Below, one piece after another: positions 8,998 to 16,744 of a stretch of DNA of 64,000 nucleotides. The first letter of the stretch is position 1, and every line of letters begins with the position of its first letter. Below the pieces are notes generated by a model. The model saw nothing but the letters and a program-made list of their open reading frames with translations, ran no database searches and was not told where the DNA came from. The translations under genes were made by a program, and so were the position numbers. This stretch comes from an uncultured Tateyamaria sp. (lineage in GTDB: Bacteria > Pseudomonadota > Alphaproteobacteria > Rhodobacterales > Rhodobacteraceae), in the NCBI RefSeq assembly GCF_947496075.1, contig NZ_CANMBJ010000004.1, positions 1 through 64,000 on the forward strand, written 5' to 3'.

Positions 8998-9573
8998 ATG
9001 GTTGTTCTGAACAAGATTTATACAAAGACGGGTGATGCGGGCGAAACGGCCCTTGGCAATGGTGCGCGGGTGGCCAAACACGCGATGCGTGTCACCGCTT
9101 ATGGCACAGCCGACGAGTTGAACGCGTTTCTGGGTGTGGCCCGGTTGGAAGCGACCGGCGACGCCGATACTGCCCTGAGCCGCATCCAGAACGATCTTTT
9201 TGATCTGGGCGCAGACCTGTGTCGACCGGATATGGAAAAGGATGCCGAATCCGAATATCCACCGCTGCGCATGACCGATGCTCAGGTGACGCGACTGGAA
9301 GCAGAGATCGATGCCATGAACGGCAATCTTGAACCCTTGCGCAGCTTCATTCTGCCCGGCGGTTCAACCTTGTCTGCGCATCTGCACGTCTGCCGAACCG
9401 TGGCGCGACGTGCCGAGCGCTTGGCGGTGGAACTGGCAACCATGGAGGCGGTGAACCCGGCGGCTGTCAAATACCTGAACCGTCTCAGCGACTGGTTCTT
9501 CGTCGCGGCGCGCATTGCCAACAATGGCGGTAAGGATGACGTGCTTTGGGTTCCGGGGGCGAACCGCGACTAG
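8998..9573 (+). CDS. Cob(I)yrinic acid a,c-diamide adenosyltransferase, PduO type
   Basis: Transfers the adenosyl group from ATP to cob(I)alamin, making coenzyme B12. The 191-residue protein begins with the family signature NKIYTKTGDAGETALGNG, which binds ATP, and later shows the SFILPGGS and CRTVARRAER motifs of PduO-type (MMAB-like) enzymes. The ATG at 8998 follows GGGGAAC and lies 2 bp after the upstream membrane gene; a longer frame from 8827 would overlap that gene entirely. Its product is needed by ethylmalonyl-CoA mutase and methylmalonyl-CoA mutase, which fits the Mcd gene elsewhere in this window. Confidence 0.94.
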   Translation: MVVLNKIYTKTGDAGETALGNGARVAKHAMRVTAYGTADELNAFLGVARLEATGDADTALSRIQNDLFDLGADLCRPDMEKDAESEYPPLRMTDAQVTRLEAEIDAMNGNLEPLRSFILPGGSTLSAHLHVCRTVARRAERLAVELATMEAVNPAAVKYLNRLSDWFFVAARIANNGGKDDVLWVPGANRD

Positions 9574-9639
9574 CGGCAAAACCTCTTGTGGAAGGTTTGG
9601 CTATCGGAAGGGCGGAGCCACGGGTTTGTCCACTCGCAC

Positions 9640-10005
9640 TCAGACCGGCTCGGGTTCCCACAACTCGATCGGTGTCCCCTCGGGATCGGAAAGATGCGCG
9701 AAGCGCCCGATCCCGGGCATGTCCCCAACCATCTTCACTGAGACACCGGCATCCTCAAGCTGTGCCACCATCGCATCGAGATTACTGACGCGGAAGTTCA
9801 GCATAAAGCTCTTGTCAGCGGCAAAATAGTCGGTATCGGCGGCAAAGGGGGCGAAAACGGTTGCACCCCCGTCGGCCATCCACGGTGTTTGATCCGCAGC
9901 GGTCGGCACCAGATCGATCCCAAGCCTGTCACGATACCATGCGGACAGTGCAGCCGGATCCTTAGACCGGAAGAAAAACCCGCCGAAGCCTTGAACACGT
10001 TCCAT
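9640..10005 (-). CDS. VOC-family (glyoxalase/bleomycin resistance-like) protein
   Basis: A 121-residue vicinal-oxygen-chelate fold protein. It opens with 'GFGGFFFRSKDPAALSAWYR', the usual first beta-alpha unit, and ends with the terminal strand pattern DPEGTPIELWEP that supplies the last metal ligand (Glu). The ATG at 10005 follows a GAAAGGGGG site; the open frame to 10158 is longer but the first 51 residues do not belong to the family. Substrate unknown. It is convergent with the adenosyltransferase gene and divergent from etfB. Confidence 0.88.
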   Translation of the reverse strand: MERVQGFGGFFFRSKDPAALSAWYRDRLGIDLVPTAADQTPWMADGGATVFAPFAADTDYFAADKSFMLNFRVSNLDAMVAQLEDAGVSVKMVGDMPGIGRFAHLSDPEGTPIELWEPEPV

Positions 10006-10191
10006 GGCAATCCCCCTTTCCCACAGTGTATCAAAGTTTCCGTTCGACGGCATCACACTGAAAACGCGGCGTTCATTTGCCGTGACGTGACGATTTTGTC
10101 CTGTTTCCGTGGCGGCGTCTTGGGTAAACCACACGAGATTGACTATCTCCGCTGTCAAAGCTGAGTCGTTATTTTAAGGAGAGGAACGCTC

Positions 10192-10950
10192 ATGAAGGTG
10201 CTTGTGCCCGTCAAACGCGTGATCGACTACAACGTGAAGGTACGCGTGAAAGCGGACGGATCGGGTGTGGATCTCGCCAATGTGAAAATGTCGATGAACC
10301 CGTTTGACGAGATTGCCGTCGAACAGGCCATCCGCCTGAAAGAAGCGGGCCAGGCCGAGGAAGTCGTTGCCGTCTCCATCGGCGTCAAGCAAGCTCAGGA
10401 AACACTGCGTACAGCGCTGGCGATGGGCGCGGATCGCGCAATCCTCGTCATTGCAGCTGATGACGTCCACACGGACATCGAGCCGCTGACGGTTGCCAAA
10501 ATCCTCGCCAAAGTGGTCGAGGAAGAGCAACCAGGTCTGGTTCTCTGTGGCAAGCAAGCCATCGACAATGACATGAACGCTACTGGCCAAATGCTGTCGG
10601 CCCTGATGGGCTGGAGCCAGGCGACCTTCGCATCAGAAGTCGAGATTGCCGGTGACAAAGCCAAGGTCACACGCGAAGTCGATGGTGGTCTGCAGACCAT
10701 CGAAGTGAGCATGCCGACCGTCATCTCGGTCGACCTGCGCCTGAACGAGCCGCGCTATGCGTCGCTGCCCAACATCATGAAAGCCAAGAAGAAGCCGCTG
10801 GATGAAAAGACAGCCGCTGACTACGGCGTCGACACCGCACCGCGGCTCGAGATCGTGCAGACGGCAGAGCCCGAAGCGCGTGCTGCAGGCATTAAGGTGA
10901 GCTCGGTAGAAGAGCTTGTGGCGAAACTCAAAGAAGCGGGGGCTGTGTAA
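10192..10950 (+). CDS. etfB: Electron transfer flavoprotein, beta subunit
   Basis: The AMP-binding subunit of ETF, which carries electrons from acyl-CoA dehydrogenases to ETF-ubiquinone oxidoreductase. It has 252 residues and starts with the characteristic [20 protein letters not shown]; the family stretches [17 protein letters not shown] and [28 protein letters not shown] follow. A strong site (TAAGGAGAGG) precedes the ATG. The stop overlaps the etfA start by one base (TAATG), so the pair is co-translated. The ETF-dependent enzyme Mcd is encoded about 13 kb away. Confidence 0.97.
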   Translation: MKVLVPVKRVIDYNVKVRVKADGSGVDLANVKMSMNPFDEIAVEQAIRLKEAGQAEEVVAVSIGVKQAQETLRTALAMGADRAILVIAADDVHTDIEPLTVAKILAKVVEEEQPGLVLCGKQAIDNDMNATGQMLSALMGWSQATFASEVEIAGDKAKVTREVDGGLQTIEVSMPTVISVDLRLNEPRYASLPNIMKAKKKPLDEKTAADYGVDTAPRLEIVQTAEPEARAAGIKVSSVEELVAKLKEAGAV

Positions 10951-11876
10951 TGGCTGTTCTTCTTCTCGCAGAGATCAATGATGGTGAACTGGCGATGGAC
11001 GCCACGGCCAAGGCCGTGACCGCCGCCAAGGCGCTGGGTGACGTCACCGTTCTGGCAACCGGCGCAACCTGCGCCGATGCTGCTGCCTCCGCGGCGACCA
11101 TCGACGGTGTAGCCAAGGTGCTGTGCGCCGAGGATGCGCTGTACGGCAAGCGTCTGGCCGAGCCTGTATCAGACCTGATCGTGTCGCTTTCCGGTGACTA
11201 TGAGCACATCGTTGCCCCGGCTACCACGGATGCAAAGAACATCATGCCCCGTGTCGCGGCGCTGCTGGACGCCATGGTGATCTCGGACGCAACAGCTGTG
11301 GTAGACGGGAGCACGTTCGAGCGCCCGATCTACGCAGGCAACGCGATCCAGACCGTGAAAGCGGGAGGCGGTAAGAAAGTTATCACCTTCCGTACATCGA
11401 CCTTTGATGCAGCGGGCACAGGTGGTTCAGCCTCGGTTGAAAACATCGGTGCGGCAGCTGATCCCGCACTGTCGAGCTGGGTCGAGGACAAGGTTGCCGC
11501 AAGCGACCGTCCCGAGCTGACATCTGCTGGAGTGGTTGTATCCGGTGGCCGTGGCGTAGGCTCCGAAGACGATTTCGCACTGATCGAGAAATTGGCCGAC
11601 AAGCTGGGCGCCGCCGTTGGCGCATCGCGGGCTGCTGTCGACTCGGGCTACGCACCGAACGACTGGCAGGTCGGTCAAACCGGTAAAGTCGTGGCCCCTG
11701 ACCTTTATGTTGCCGTTGGCATCTCAGGTGCGATCCAGCACTTGGCTGGCATGAAAGACTCCAAGGTCATCGTAGCCATCAACAAGGACGAAGAAGCACC
11801 TATCTTCCAGGTTGCAGACTACGGTCTGGTCGCCGACCTGTTTGATGCTGTACCCGAGATGATCGAAAAATTGTAA
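10950..11876 (+). CDS. etfA: Electron transfer flavoprotein, alpha subunit
   Basis: The FAD-binding subunit of ETF, 308 residues, normal for the family. The N-terminal domain matches EtfA and the C-terminal FAD domain shows [11 protein letters not shown], the [13 protein letters not shown] segment and the [24 protein letters not shown] region (given here in pieces), all diagnostic. It follows etfB with a one-base overlap and is followed 24 bp later by a strong hairpin terminator, so etfBA is a complete two-gene transcription unit. Confidence 0.97.
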   Translation: MAVLLLAEINDGELAMDATAKAVTAAKALGDVTVLATGATCADAAASAATIDGVAKVLCAEDALYGKRLAEPVSDLIVSLSGDYEHIVAPATTDAKNIMPRVAALLDAMVISDATAVVDGSTFERPIYAGNAIQTVKAGGGKKVITFRTSTFDAAGTGGSASVENIGAAADPALSSWVEDKVAASDRPELTSAGVVVSGGRGVGSEDDFALIEKLADKLGAAVGASRAAVDSGYAPNDWQVGQTGKVVAPDLYVAVGISGAIQHLAGMKDSKVIVAINKDEEAPIFQVADYGLVADLFDAVPEMIEKL

Positions 11877-11900
11877 ACAGGCACTTCCTGCAAAAAAGTT

Positions 11901-11933
11901 AAGCCCGCCGCACCCATGCGGCGGGCTTTTTTG
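11901..11933 (+). terminator. Rho-independent terminator after etfA
   Basis: A perfect 9-bp stem, GCCCGCCGC at 11903-11911 and GCGGCGGGC at 11918-11926 with loop ACCCAT, is followed by six T. An A-run at 11892-11897 on the other side means it may also serve the convergent DUF6473 gene. Confidence 0.93.
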
Positions 11934-11935
11934 TG

Positions 11936-12745
11936 TCACTTCAACACTGGAACAAGGGCTTGAGCGATTTCGTGGTGTGCCACGGGACCCGGCATGGTGC
12001 GGGCCGCGGGTGCGTCCATTTCACTGAACACCATACCTTCCGTTCCTGCTTGCACCGCTTCGTCAGAAATGACTGTTTCCACATATTTGGTCGCGAGTTC
12101 GGACACTTTTTCAATCATCTCTCTGGAGACCAATGCGAGGTCTGCATCAAGATCACTTGCCGACCCCTCGGGCGTTTGACGTCCGGCCCACAACAACACA
12201 GTCCTGCCCGGTATCTGGCTAAGTACCAGTCGCATCCGTGCAACCCACGCAGTCTGCAACTCTTCCACCACTGCCTCGAAACGTTCCGGAGACAGAAGGT
12301 ATAGCCGGTTCAACATGTGGTTGGTGAAATTGAACTCGGCAAAATCAACCTCGCGGTAGATCGCACGCAGCAGCGATGACGCTTCGACAAACCGATCGTT
12401 GCGACGGGGATGCACCCGGTAAAACCGGTTCGACATGTTCCTTGGACTGGTAATCTGAATCACTGTCGTTTGCGCCAAGCCAGACACCTTACGCAGATAG
12501 GGATCGGTCGCAAAAACATCGACCCCGCCGTTCAGTGATCCAAAATTCACGCATGTCGTGCCCATGGACTGTTCGACCAGATCCGGAAACGGCGTAGGTA
12601 CGAATTTACCGTATGTGATCGACCCCCCAAAAAAGGCAATAAATGGCCCATCCAGAGGCCGCCTTGGCCCGCGAAACAATACTTTGGAATTGCCGTATCT
12701 ACACGGCAAGTAATCGAGCCCACCCGGACCCAACGATTCAATACT
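11936..12745 (-). CDS. DUF6473-family protein, SGNH-hydrolase-like
   Basis: A 269-residue soluble protein whose opening (ESLGPGGLDYLPCRYGNSK) and the block 'FRGPRRPLDGPFIAFFGGS' match the DUF6473 family of Rhodobacterales as I remember it. The GGSITYGKF motif resembles the nucleophile block GDSxTYG of SGNH/GDSL hydrolases, with Gly in place of Asp before the serine; a Gly-Ser-Leu-Asn block and a late His-His follow. I infer an SGNH-type fold, but no activity is known. The ATG at 12745 is preferred to the one at 12763. It is convergent with etfA and divergent from the hydroxybutyryl-CoA dehydrogenase gene. Confidence 0.72.
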   Translation of the reverse strand, partial: SIESLGPGGLDYLPCRYGNSKVLFRGPRRPLDGPFIAFFGGSITYGKFVPTPFPDLVEQSMGTTCVNFGSLNGGVDVFATDPYLRKVSGLAQTTVIQITSPRNMSNRFYRVHPRRNDRFVEASSLLRAIYREVDFAEFNFTNHMLNRLYLLSPERFEAVVEELQTAWVARMRLVLSQIPGRTVLLWAGRQTPEGSASDLDADLALVSREMIEKVSELATKYVETVISDEAVQAGTEGMVFSEMDAPAARTMPGPVAHHEIAQALVPVLK

Positions 12746-12898
12746 CATGAGACCCACTCTCACTATTTACCCATGGCCACTGTGACAGCAGTTTGTTTAA
12801 GAACCCCTAACAAGGATGGTCATCATTGATGCATCGCGTCCCCTTGCCCCCAACCGGCGCGTGACCATATGGTGCGGGAACGTGGCATGAGGTCGAAA

Positions 12899-13774
12899 AT
12901 GGACATCAAGACGGTTGGAATTGTTGGCGCGGGCCAGATGGGGAATGGCATCGCGCATGTGATGTCTCTCGCCGGGTACAATGTCATGCTGAACGATATT
13001 TCGGGCGACGCATTGGCTGCGGCCATGGCGACCATCGATCGGAACCTCGAACGGCAGGTGAGCCGCGAGAAAATCAGCGCAGACCACAAGTTAGCAGCGA
13101 TAGCCCGCATTCAAACGACGCAAACCCTGACTGATCTGGGTCAGACCGACCTGGTGATCGAGGCCGCGACCGAACGCGAAACGGTCAAACAGGCTATCTT
13201 CGAGGACCTGGTACCGCATCTGCAACCGCATACCATCCTCACGTCGAACACCTCTTCCATTTCCATCACGCGGCTGGCCAGCCGCACGGACCGGCCCGAA
13301 AAGTTCATGGGTTTCCACTTCATGAACCCTGTTCCTGTGATGCAGTTGGTCGAACTGATCCGGGGAATCGCAACGGACGCCGAGACATTCGAAGCCTGTG
13401 CCGCCGTTGTGGACAAGCTTGGCAAGACAGCGGCCACGGCAGAGGATTTCCCCGCCTTTATCGTCAATCGCATCCTGATGCCGATGATCAACGAAGCAGT
13501 CTACACCTTGTATGAAGGGGTAGGGTCCGTCAAATCCATCGACTCGTCGATGAAGTTGGGGGCAAATCACCCCATGGGACCCTTGGAACTGGCGGATTTT
13601 ATCGGGCTCGACACGTGTCTGGCCATCATGAACGTCCTGCATGACGGGCTTGCGGACACCAAGTACCGCCCCTGCCCGCTTTTGACCAAATACGTGGAAG
13701 CCGGATGGCTGGGCCGCAAGTCACAGCGCGGGTTTTATGATTATCGCGGAGAGACGCCTGTTCCGACGCGGTAA
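12899..13774 (+). CDS. 3-hydroxybutyryl-CoA dehydrogenase
   Basis: An NAD(P)-dependent 3-hydroxyacyl-CoA dehydrogenase of 291 residues, the size of stand-alone bacterial enzymes (HbdA/PaaH/FadB2 type). The Rossmann motif GAGQMGNG is at residues 10-17; the stretch TSNTSSISI and the catalytic region GFHFMNPVPVMQLVE (His/Glu dyad) follow, and the C-terminal domain contains DFPAFIVNRILMPMINEA. The ATG at 12899 has GAGG 7 bp upstream; earlier in-frame starts at 12869 and 12887 are less likely. It interconverts acetoacetyl-CoA and 3-hydroxybutyryl-CoA, feeding the ethylmalonyl-CoA pathway or beta-oxidation. Confidence 0.95.
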   Translation: MDIKTVGIVGAGQMGNGIAHVMSLAGYNVMLNDISGDALAAAMATIDRNLERQVSREKISADHKLAAIARIQTTQTLTDLGQTDLVIEAATERETVKQAIFEDLVPHLQPHTILTSNTSSISITRLASRTDRPEKFMGFHFMNPVPVMQLVELIRGIATDAETFEACAAVVDKLGKTAATAEDFPAFIVNRILMPMINEAVYTLYEGVGSVKSIDSSMKLGANHPMGPLELADFIGLDTCLAIMNVLHDGLADTKYRPCPLLTKYVEAGWLGRKSQRGFYDYRGETPVPTR

Positions 13775-13824
13775 CATTTTCTTGCAAATAAAACGAAACC
13801 GCATTTTCCAAAATTCCGGCGCCG

Positions 13825-14754
13825 TCAGTCCTTTAAAGCCATCGTGTGCTCGCGCAGCCAAGCCATGAACCCACGCGGGTCATCCTTGAAGCCGGTAACA
13901 ATCTCTGGGTCCAGCGGATGCCCAACAACCGGACCCTGCGGTTTGTTGCAGGAACGAACGATCTCGTGCAGCAGCAAGCCCTGCCGCAGCATTGGCGATA
14001 CTTTATCTGCGATATGGTAGGCGCGGCTGTTCGCACCCGGAAAGCGCATTGGAACCACTGTCGCCCCGGACCGGCGAATGAGCTGTGCGGTAAACACGTT
14101 CCATTCCGCTTCGACGGCCGGACCCCACCATGTTTCCGACGTCGCGACAACGCCCGACGGGAACAAGGCAACAACACCACCTGCCTTCAGATGGGCCATT
14201 GCCTTGGACCGCATCTCGACTCCTTTGCGCTGTGCATCCGGATCATGCGGGAACGGCACAGGGATCATGTAGCTACCCGCCACTTCATCGATCACGGTCA
14301 GCAAGGATCGGGTCAGAATGCGGTAGTCCGGCCGTACGCGACCGATCAGGTCCGCAAAGATCATACCGTCCACCATCCCATGCGGGTGGTTCGCGACAAC
14401 AATGACCGGTCCCTTTTTGGGAATGCGGTTCAACTGGTCTTGTGGGGTCGTAAGGTCGATACCCATTACATCCAGACATGCCCGCCAAAAGGCTTGGCCA
14501 GAGGGGGCACCTTGCCGTTCGAACTTTCGGATCAGGCGCAGGATTGTCAGCTTGCCAGTAAAGGCTTCCATCACGCGGATGAAAGTGGCTTTCCATGGAT
14601 CATCAAAGGTCGAAGCATAAGACAGGCTACGGCGGTCGTATGTATTGAAGCTAACCTTCTCGGCGTCAGGCTTTGTGACCTTCGTCATGTTATGTGTGCT
14701 ATCGACCAAACGATCGTCACCTTCTATCGACGTATGGACCTCTCGAGCCTTCAT
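13825..14754 (-). CDS. 1-acyl-glycerol-3-phosphate acyltransferase-like protein
   Basis: A 309-residue protein of the PlsC/LPLAT superfamily, which acylates lysophospholipids or related acceptors at the inner membrane. The block I motif is present as NHPHG (catalytic His, but Gly in place of the usual four-spaced Asp arrangement NHxxxxD, which here reads NHPHGMVD), followed by the substrate-binding FPSGVV motif in place of FPEGTR. The start at 14754 lies 4 bp after the HPr stop; an ATG at 14787 would overlap HPr. It is the last gene of the ChvI-ChvG-HprK-RapZ-EIIA-HPr run, and in what way it connects to that pathway is not known. Confidence 0.85.
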   Translation of the reverse strand: MKAREVHTSIEGDDRLVDSTHNMTKVTKPDAEKVSFNTYDRRSLSYASTFDDPWKATFIRVMEAFTGKLTILRLIRKFERQGAPSGQAFWRACLDVMGIDLTTPQDQLNRIPKKGPVIVVANHPHGMVDGMIFADLIGRVRPDYRILTRSLLTVIDEVAGSYMIPVPFPHDPDAQRKGVEMRSKAMAHLKAGGVVALFPSGVVATSETWWGPAVEAEWNVFTAQLIRRSGATVVPMRFPGANSRAYHIADKVSPMLRQGLLLHEIVRSCNKPQGPVVGHPLDPEIVTGFKDDPRGFMAWLREHTMALKD

Positions 14755-14758
14755 CGGC

Positions 14759-15028
14759 TCAGGCCTCTTCTCCGAACTTGTCAGCAATCAGCGCACTCAC
14801 GGCATCCGCCAATGGCTCAGCATCCGGTCCGGACGTTTCAACGTCAATAAAACTTCCCATTGGCGCTGCCAACATCAAAAGACCCATAATGCTATCGCCT
14901 GATGCAGACATGCCATCCTGGGTCACCGTTGCGCGGGCGTCGAATGCCTCAACCACTTCAACAAGTTTAGCAGACGCGCGAGCGTGCAAACCCTTTATAT
15001 TCACAATTTCCAGCTTGCGGTGAGTCAT
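14759..15028 (-). CDS. ptsH: Phosphocarrier protein HPr
   Basis: An 89-residue phosphocarrier of a phosphotransferase chain. His15 in GLHARAS is the site phosphorylated by enzyme I, and Ser46 in GDSIMGL is the regulatory site phosphorylated by HPr kinase, which is encoded four genes upstream. In alphaproteobacteria this HPr usually works in a regulatory PTS rather than in sugar uptake. It follows the EIIA gene by 2 bp in the same operon. Confidence 0.96.
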   Translation of the reverse strand: MTHRKLEIVNIKGLHARASAKLVEVVEAFDARATVTQDGMSASGDSIMGLLMLAAPMGSFIDVETSGPDAEPLADAVSALIADKFGEEA

Positions 15029-15030
15029 CT

Positions 15031-15426
15031 TCAGGTATCTGCGCCTATATTCTGGCTGTCGATATACTTCTTGCCGGCACTCAGGGCGGCCTGCACGGCA
15101 TCCGTTACGTGCATCTTACGGCTTTTCGCAAGTTTGATCAGCATGGGCAAGTTTGCGCCGTAAAGGATGCGGCGGTTTTGCGGCTTGCAGGCTAGTAAGC
15201 TGAGATTCGACGGGGAGCCCCCAAACAGATCGGTTACAACAACCACACCATCGCCGGCATCGACCTCATCTGCAGCCACGCAGATTTCGTCTTCCTTCGC
15301 CTTGCGGTCATGGTCAGCTTCGATTGCGATGGCACGGACACCGGCCTGTTTGCCGACGACATGTTCTATCGCTCGCAGATACTCACCAGCGAGCCCGCCA
15401 TGTGCGACAATCACTATCCCGATCAA
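15031..15426 (-). CDS. PTS EIIA component, mannose/fructose (ManX) type
   Basis: A 131-residue stand-alone EIIA of the mannose family. The N-terminal IGIVIVAHGGLAGEYLRA carries the phosphorylated His (His9), and VVTDLFGGSPSN is the second family signature. The start is a TTG at 15426-15424 that overlaps the rapZ stop (TTGA); no ATG exists before the active-site histidine, so the non-ATG start is required. No membrane components (EIIC/EIID) are adjacent, which supports a regulatory role as phosphate acceptor from HPr. Confidence 0.93.
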   Translation of the reverse strand: MIGIVIVAHGGLAGEYLRAIEHVVGKQAGVRAIAIEADHDRKAKEDEICVAADEVDAGDGVVVVTDLFGGSPSNLSLLACKPQNRRILYGANLPMLIKLAKSRKMHVTDAVQAALSAGKKYIDSQNIGADT

Positions 15427-16316
15427 GCTGATGCCTCTTCGCGTTTGCGGCGATCCAGTTCCCGATGCCGAATAGACACTTGCCAGCCAGCCTCTGCAAG
15501 GGCTGCAGCCAAGGTTTCCGCCATGGCAACAGACCGGTGTTGGCCGCCCGTGCAACCGAATGCAACCGAGAGGTGAGATTTCCCTTCGTCTAGCACACTT
15601 GGCAGTTGCCACAGCAAGAGATCGCGCAAACGTGCTTCGAACTCGGCTGCGCGTGGGTCGGACCAGATGTGACTTTTGACATCCGAATCCAGACCAGTTT
15701 TGGTGCGCAATTCGGGCTCCCAATACGGGTTTTTCAAAAAGCGGCAGTCAAAGACCATGTCAACTGAGCGTGGCAGGCCGCGCTTGTAGCTGAAGCTCTG
15801 TACCGCAACAGCCAGCTTGGTTTGCTCCCCCGGCGAAAACCAATGCTCTACCTCGGCACGCAATTGGTGCACGTTCAGGTCCGAAGTATCAAGCAGCACG
15901 TCCGCCCGTTCGCGTACTGGTGCAAGCAGCTCCTTCTCCCTCAGTATTCCGGCTTCGACCCTATCTGCCTCTGCCAAGGGGTGCCTGCGGCGCGTTTCGG
16001 AAAACCGATTAAGAAGCACATCCATGCGGCAATCCAGATAGAGAAGCTCGGGTACCAACCCTGGCACACCGGCAACCTGGCCAAGCGCATCGGAAATTGC
16101 AGTGCTCGAAAAGTCCCGGTTGCGCGGATCAATGCCGAGCGCCACTGGCTTGTCCGGCATGGGATCGTTCAGCAAGGCCCGGATCAGACGTACGGGCATA
16201 TTGTCGATCGCCTCATACCCCAGATCCTCCAACACACGAATCGCGCTGGATCGTCCGGCGCCAGAGGGACCAGTCACAAGTACAAGGCGGCGAGGCACGA
16301 TCATGGCAACAGTCAT
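15423..16316 (-). CDS. rapZ: RapZ-family nucleotide-binding protein (RNase adaptor)
   Basis: A 297-residue member of the YvcJ/RapZ family. The Walker A motif GPSGAGRSS is at residues 16-24, and the C-terminal domain holds the conserved GCTGGQHRSV. In Escherichia coli RapZ binds the sRNA GlmZ and RNase E; in alphaproteobacteria the family member sits in the PTS cluster and its target is not settled. It overlaps hprK upstream by 4 bp (ATGA) and the EIIA start downstream, so translation is coupled. Confidence 0.95.
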   Translation of the reverse strand: MTVAMIVPRRLVLVTGPSGAGRSSAIRVLEDLGYEAIDNMPVRLIRALLNDPMPDKPVALGIDPRNRDFSSTAISDALGQVAGVPGLVPELLYLDCRMDVLLNRFSETRRRHPLAEADRVEAGILREKELLAPVRERADVLLDTSDLNVHQLRAEVEHWFSPGEQTKLAVAVQSFSYKRGLPRSVDMVFDCRFLKNPYWEPELRTKTGLDSDVKSHIWSDPRAAEFEARLRDLLLWQLPSVLDEGKSHLSVAFGCTGGQHRSVAMAETLAAALAEAGWQVSIRHRELDRRKREEASA

Positions 16317-16738
16317 TCCGGATATCTAAGCCCACCTTTGAGGTATTGCATGATCGCCGAAGGCCAAGGAGGGCTGTCCACTTTGTGAAGGCAAGGCAGT
16401 GTTTGGCCTAAGATCGTCTTGGTATGCGCATCGGGTAAGCGCTTAGTTTCAGCCCGGTCCATATCGACAACAAGATGCAATCGGGCACTCGTGTTGTCTG
16501 TGCGTATTATTCCGATACCGCGTGCTTCAATAAGACCCGCAATGCTTTCGGGTGCACTCATGTGTACCACGTTATCGACTCCAGAAAGCATAGTCTGATC
16601 ATCCGACACAAGCGTCGCACCCAATGCCATGAGTTGAAGCGCGAGGCCCGACTTACCGCTGCCAGATGCGCCAATGATCAAAACACCTCGCCCGTACGCG
16701 GTTACGGCGCTCGCGTGCAGACGCATGGACTGGGGCAT
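16313..16738 (-). CDS. hprK: HPr kinase/phosphorylase, short alphaproteobacterial form
   Basis: Phosphorylates HPr at Ser46. At 141 residues this is the short form lacking the N-terminal domain of the Gram-positive enzymes (about 310 residues). The Walker A motif GASGSGKSG lies at residues 23-31; the catalytic aspartates follow in VSDD, and EARGIGIIR is the HprK signature. The start could be the ATG at 16738 or the one at 16726. It lies 6 bp after chvG and overlaps rapZ by 4 bp. Confidence 0.94.
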   Translation of the reverse strand: MPQSMRLHASAVTAYGRGVLIIGASGSGKSGLALQLMALGATLVSDDQTMLSGVDNVVHMSAPESIAGLIEARGIGIIRTDNTSARLHLVVDMDRAETKRLPDAHTKTILGQTLPCLHKVDSPPWPSAIMQYLKGGLRYPE

Positions 16739-16744
16739 CAGAGG

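Noticed and set aside
9580-9606. AAACCT/AGGTTT arms after the adenosyltransferase gene
   Set aside because: The stem is only six bases and lacks a T-run, so it does not support a terminator.
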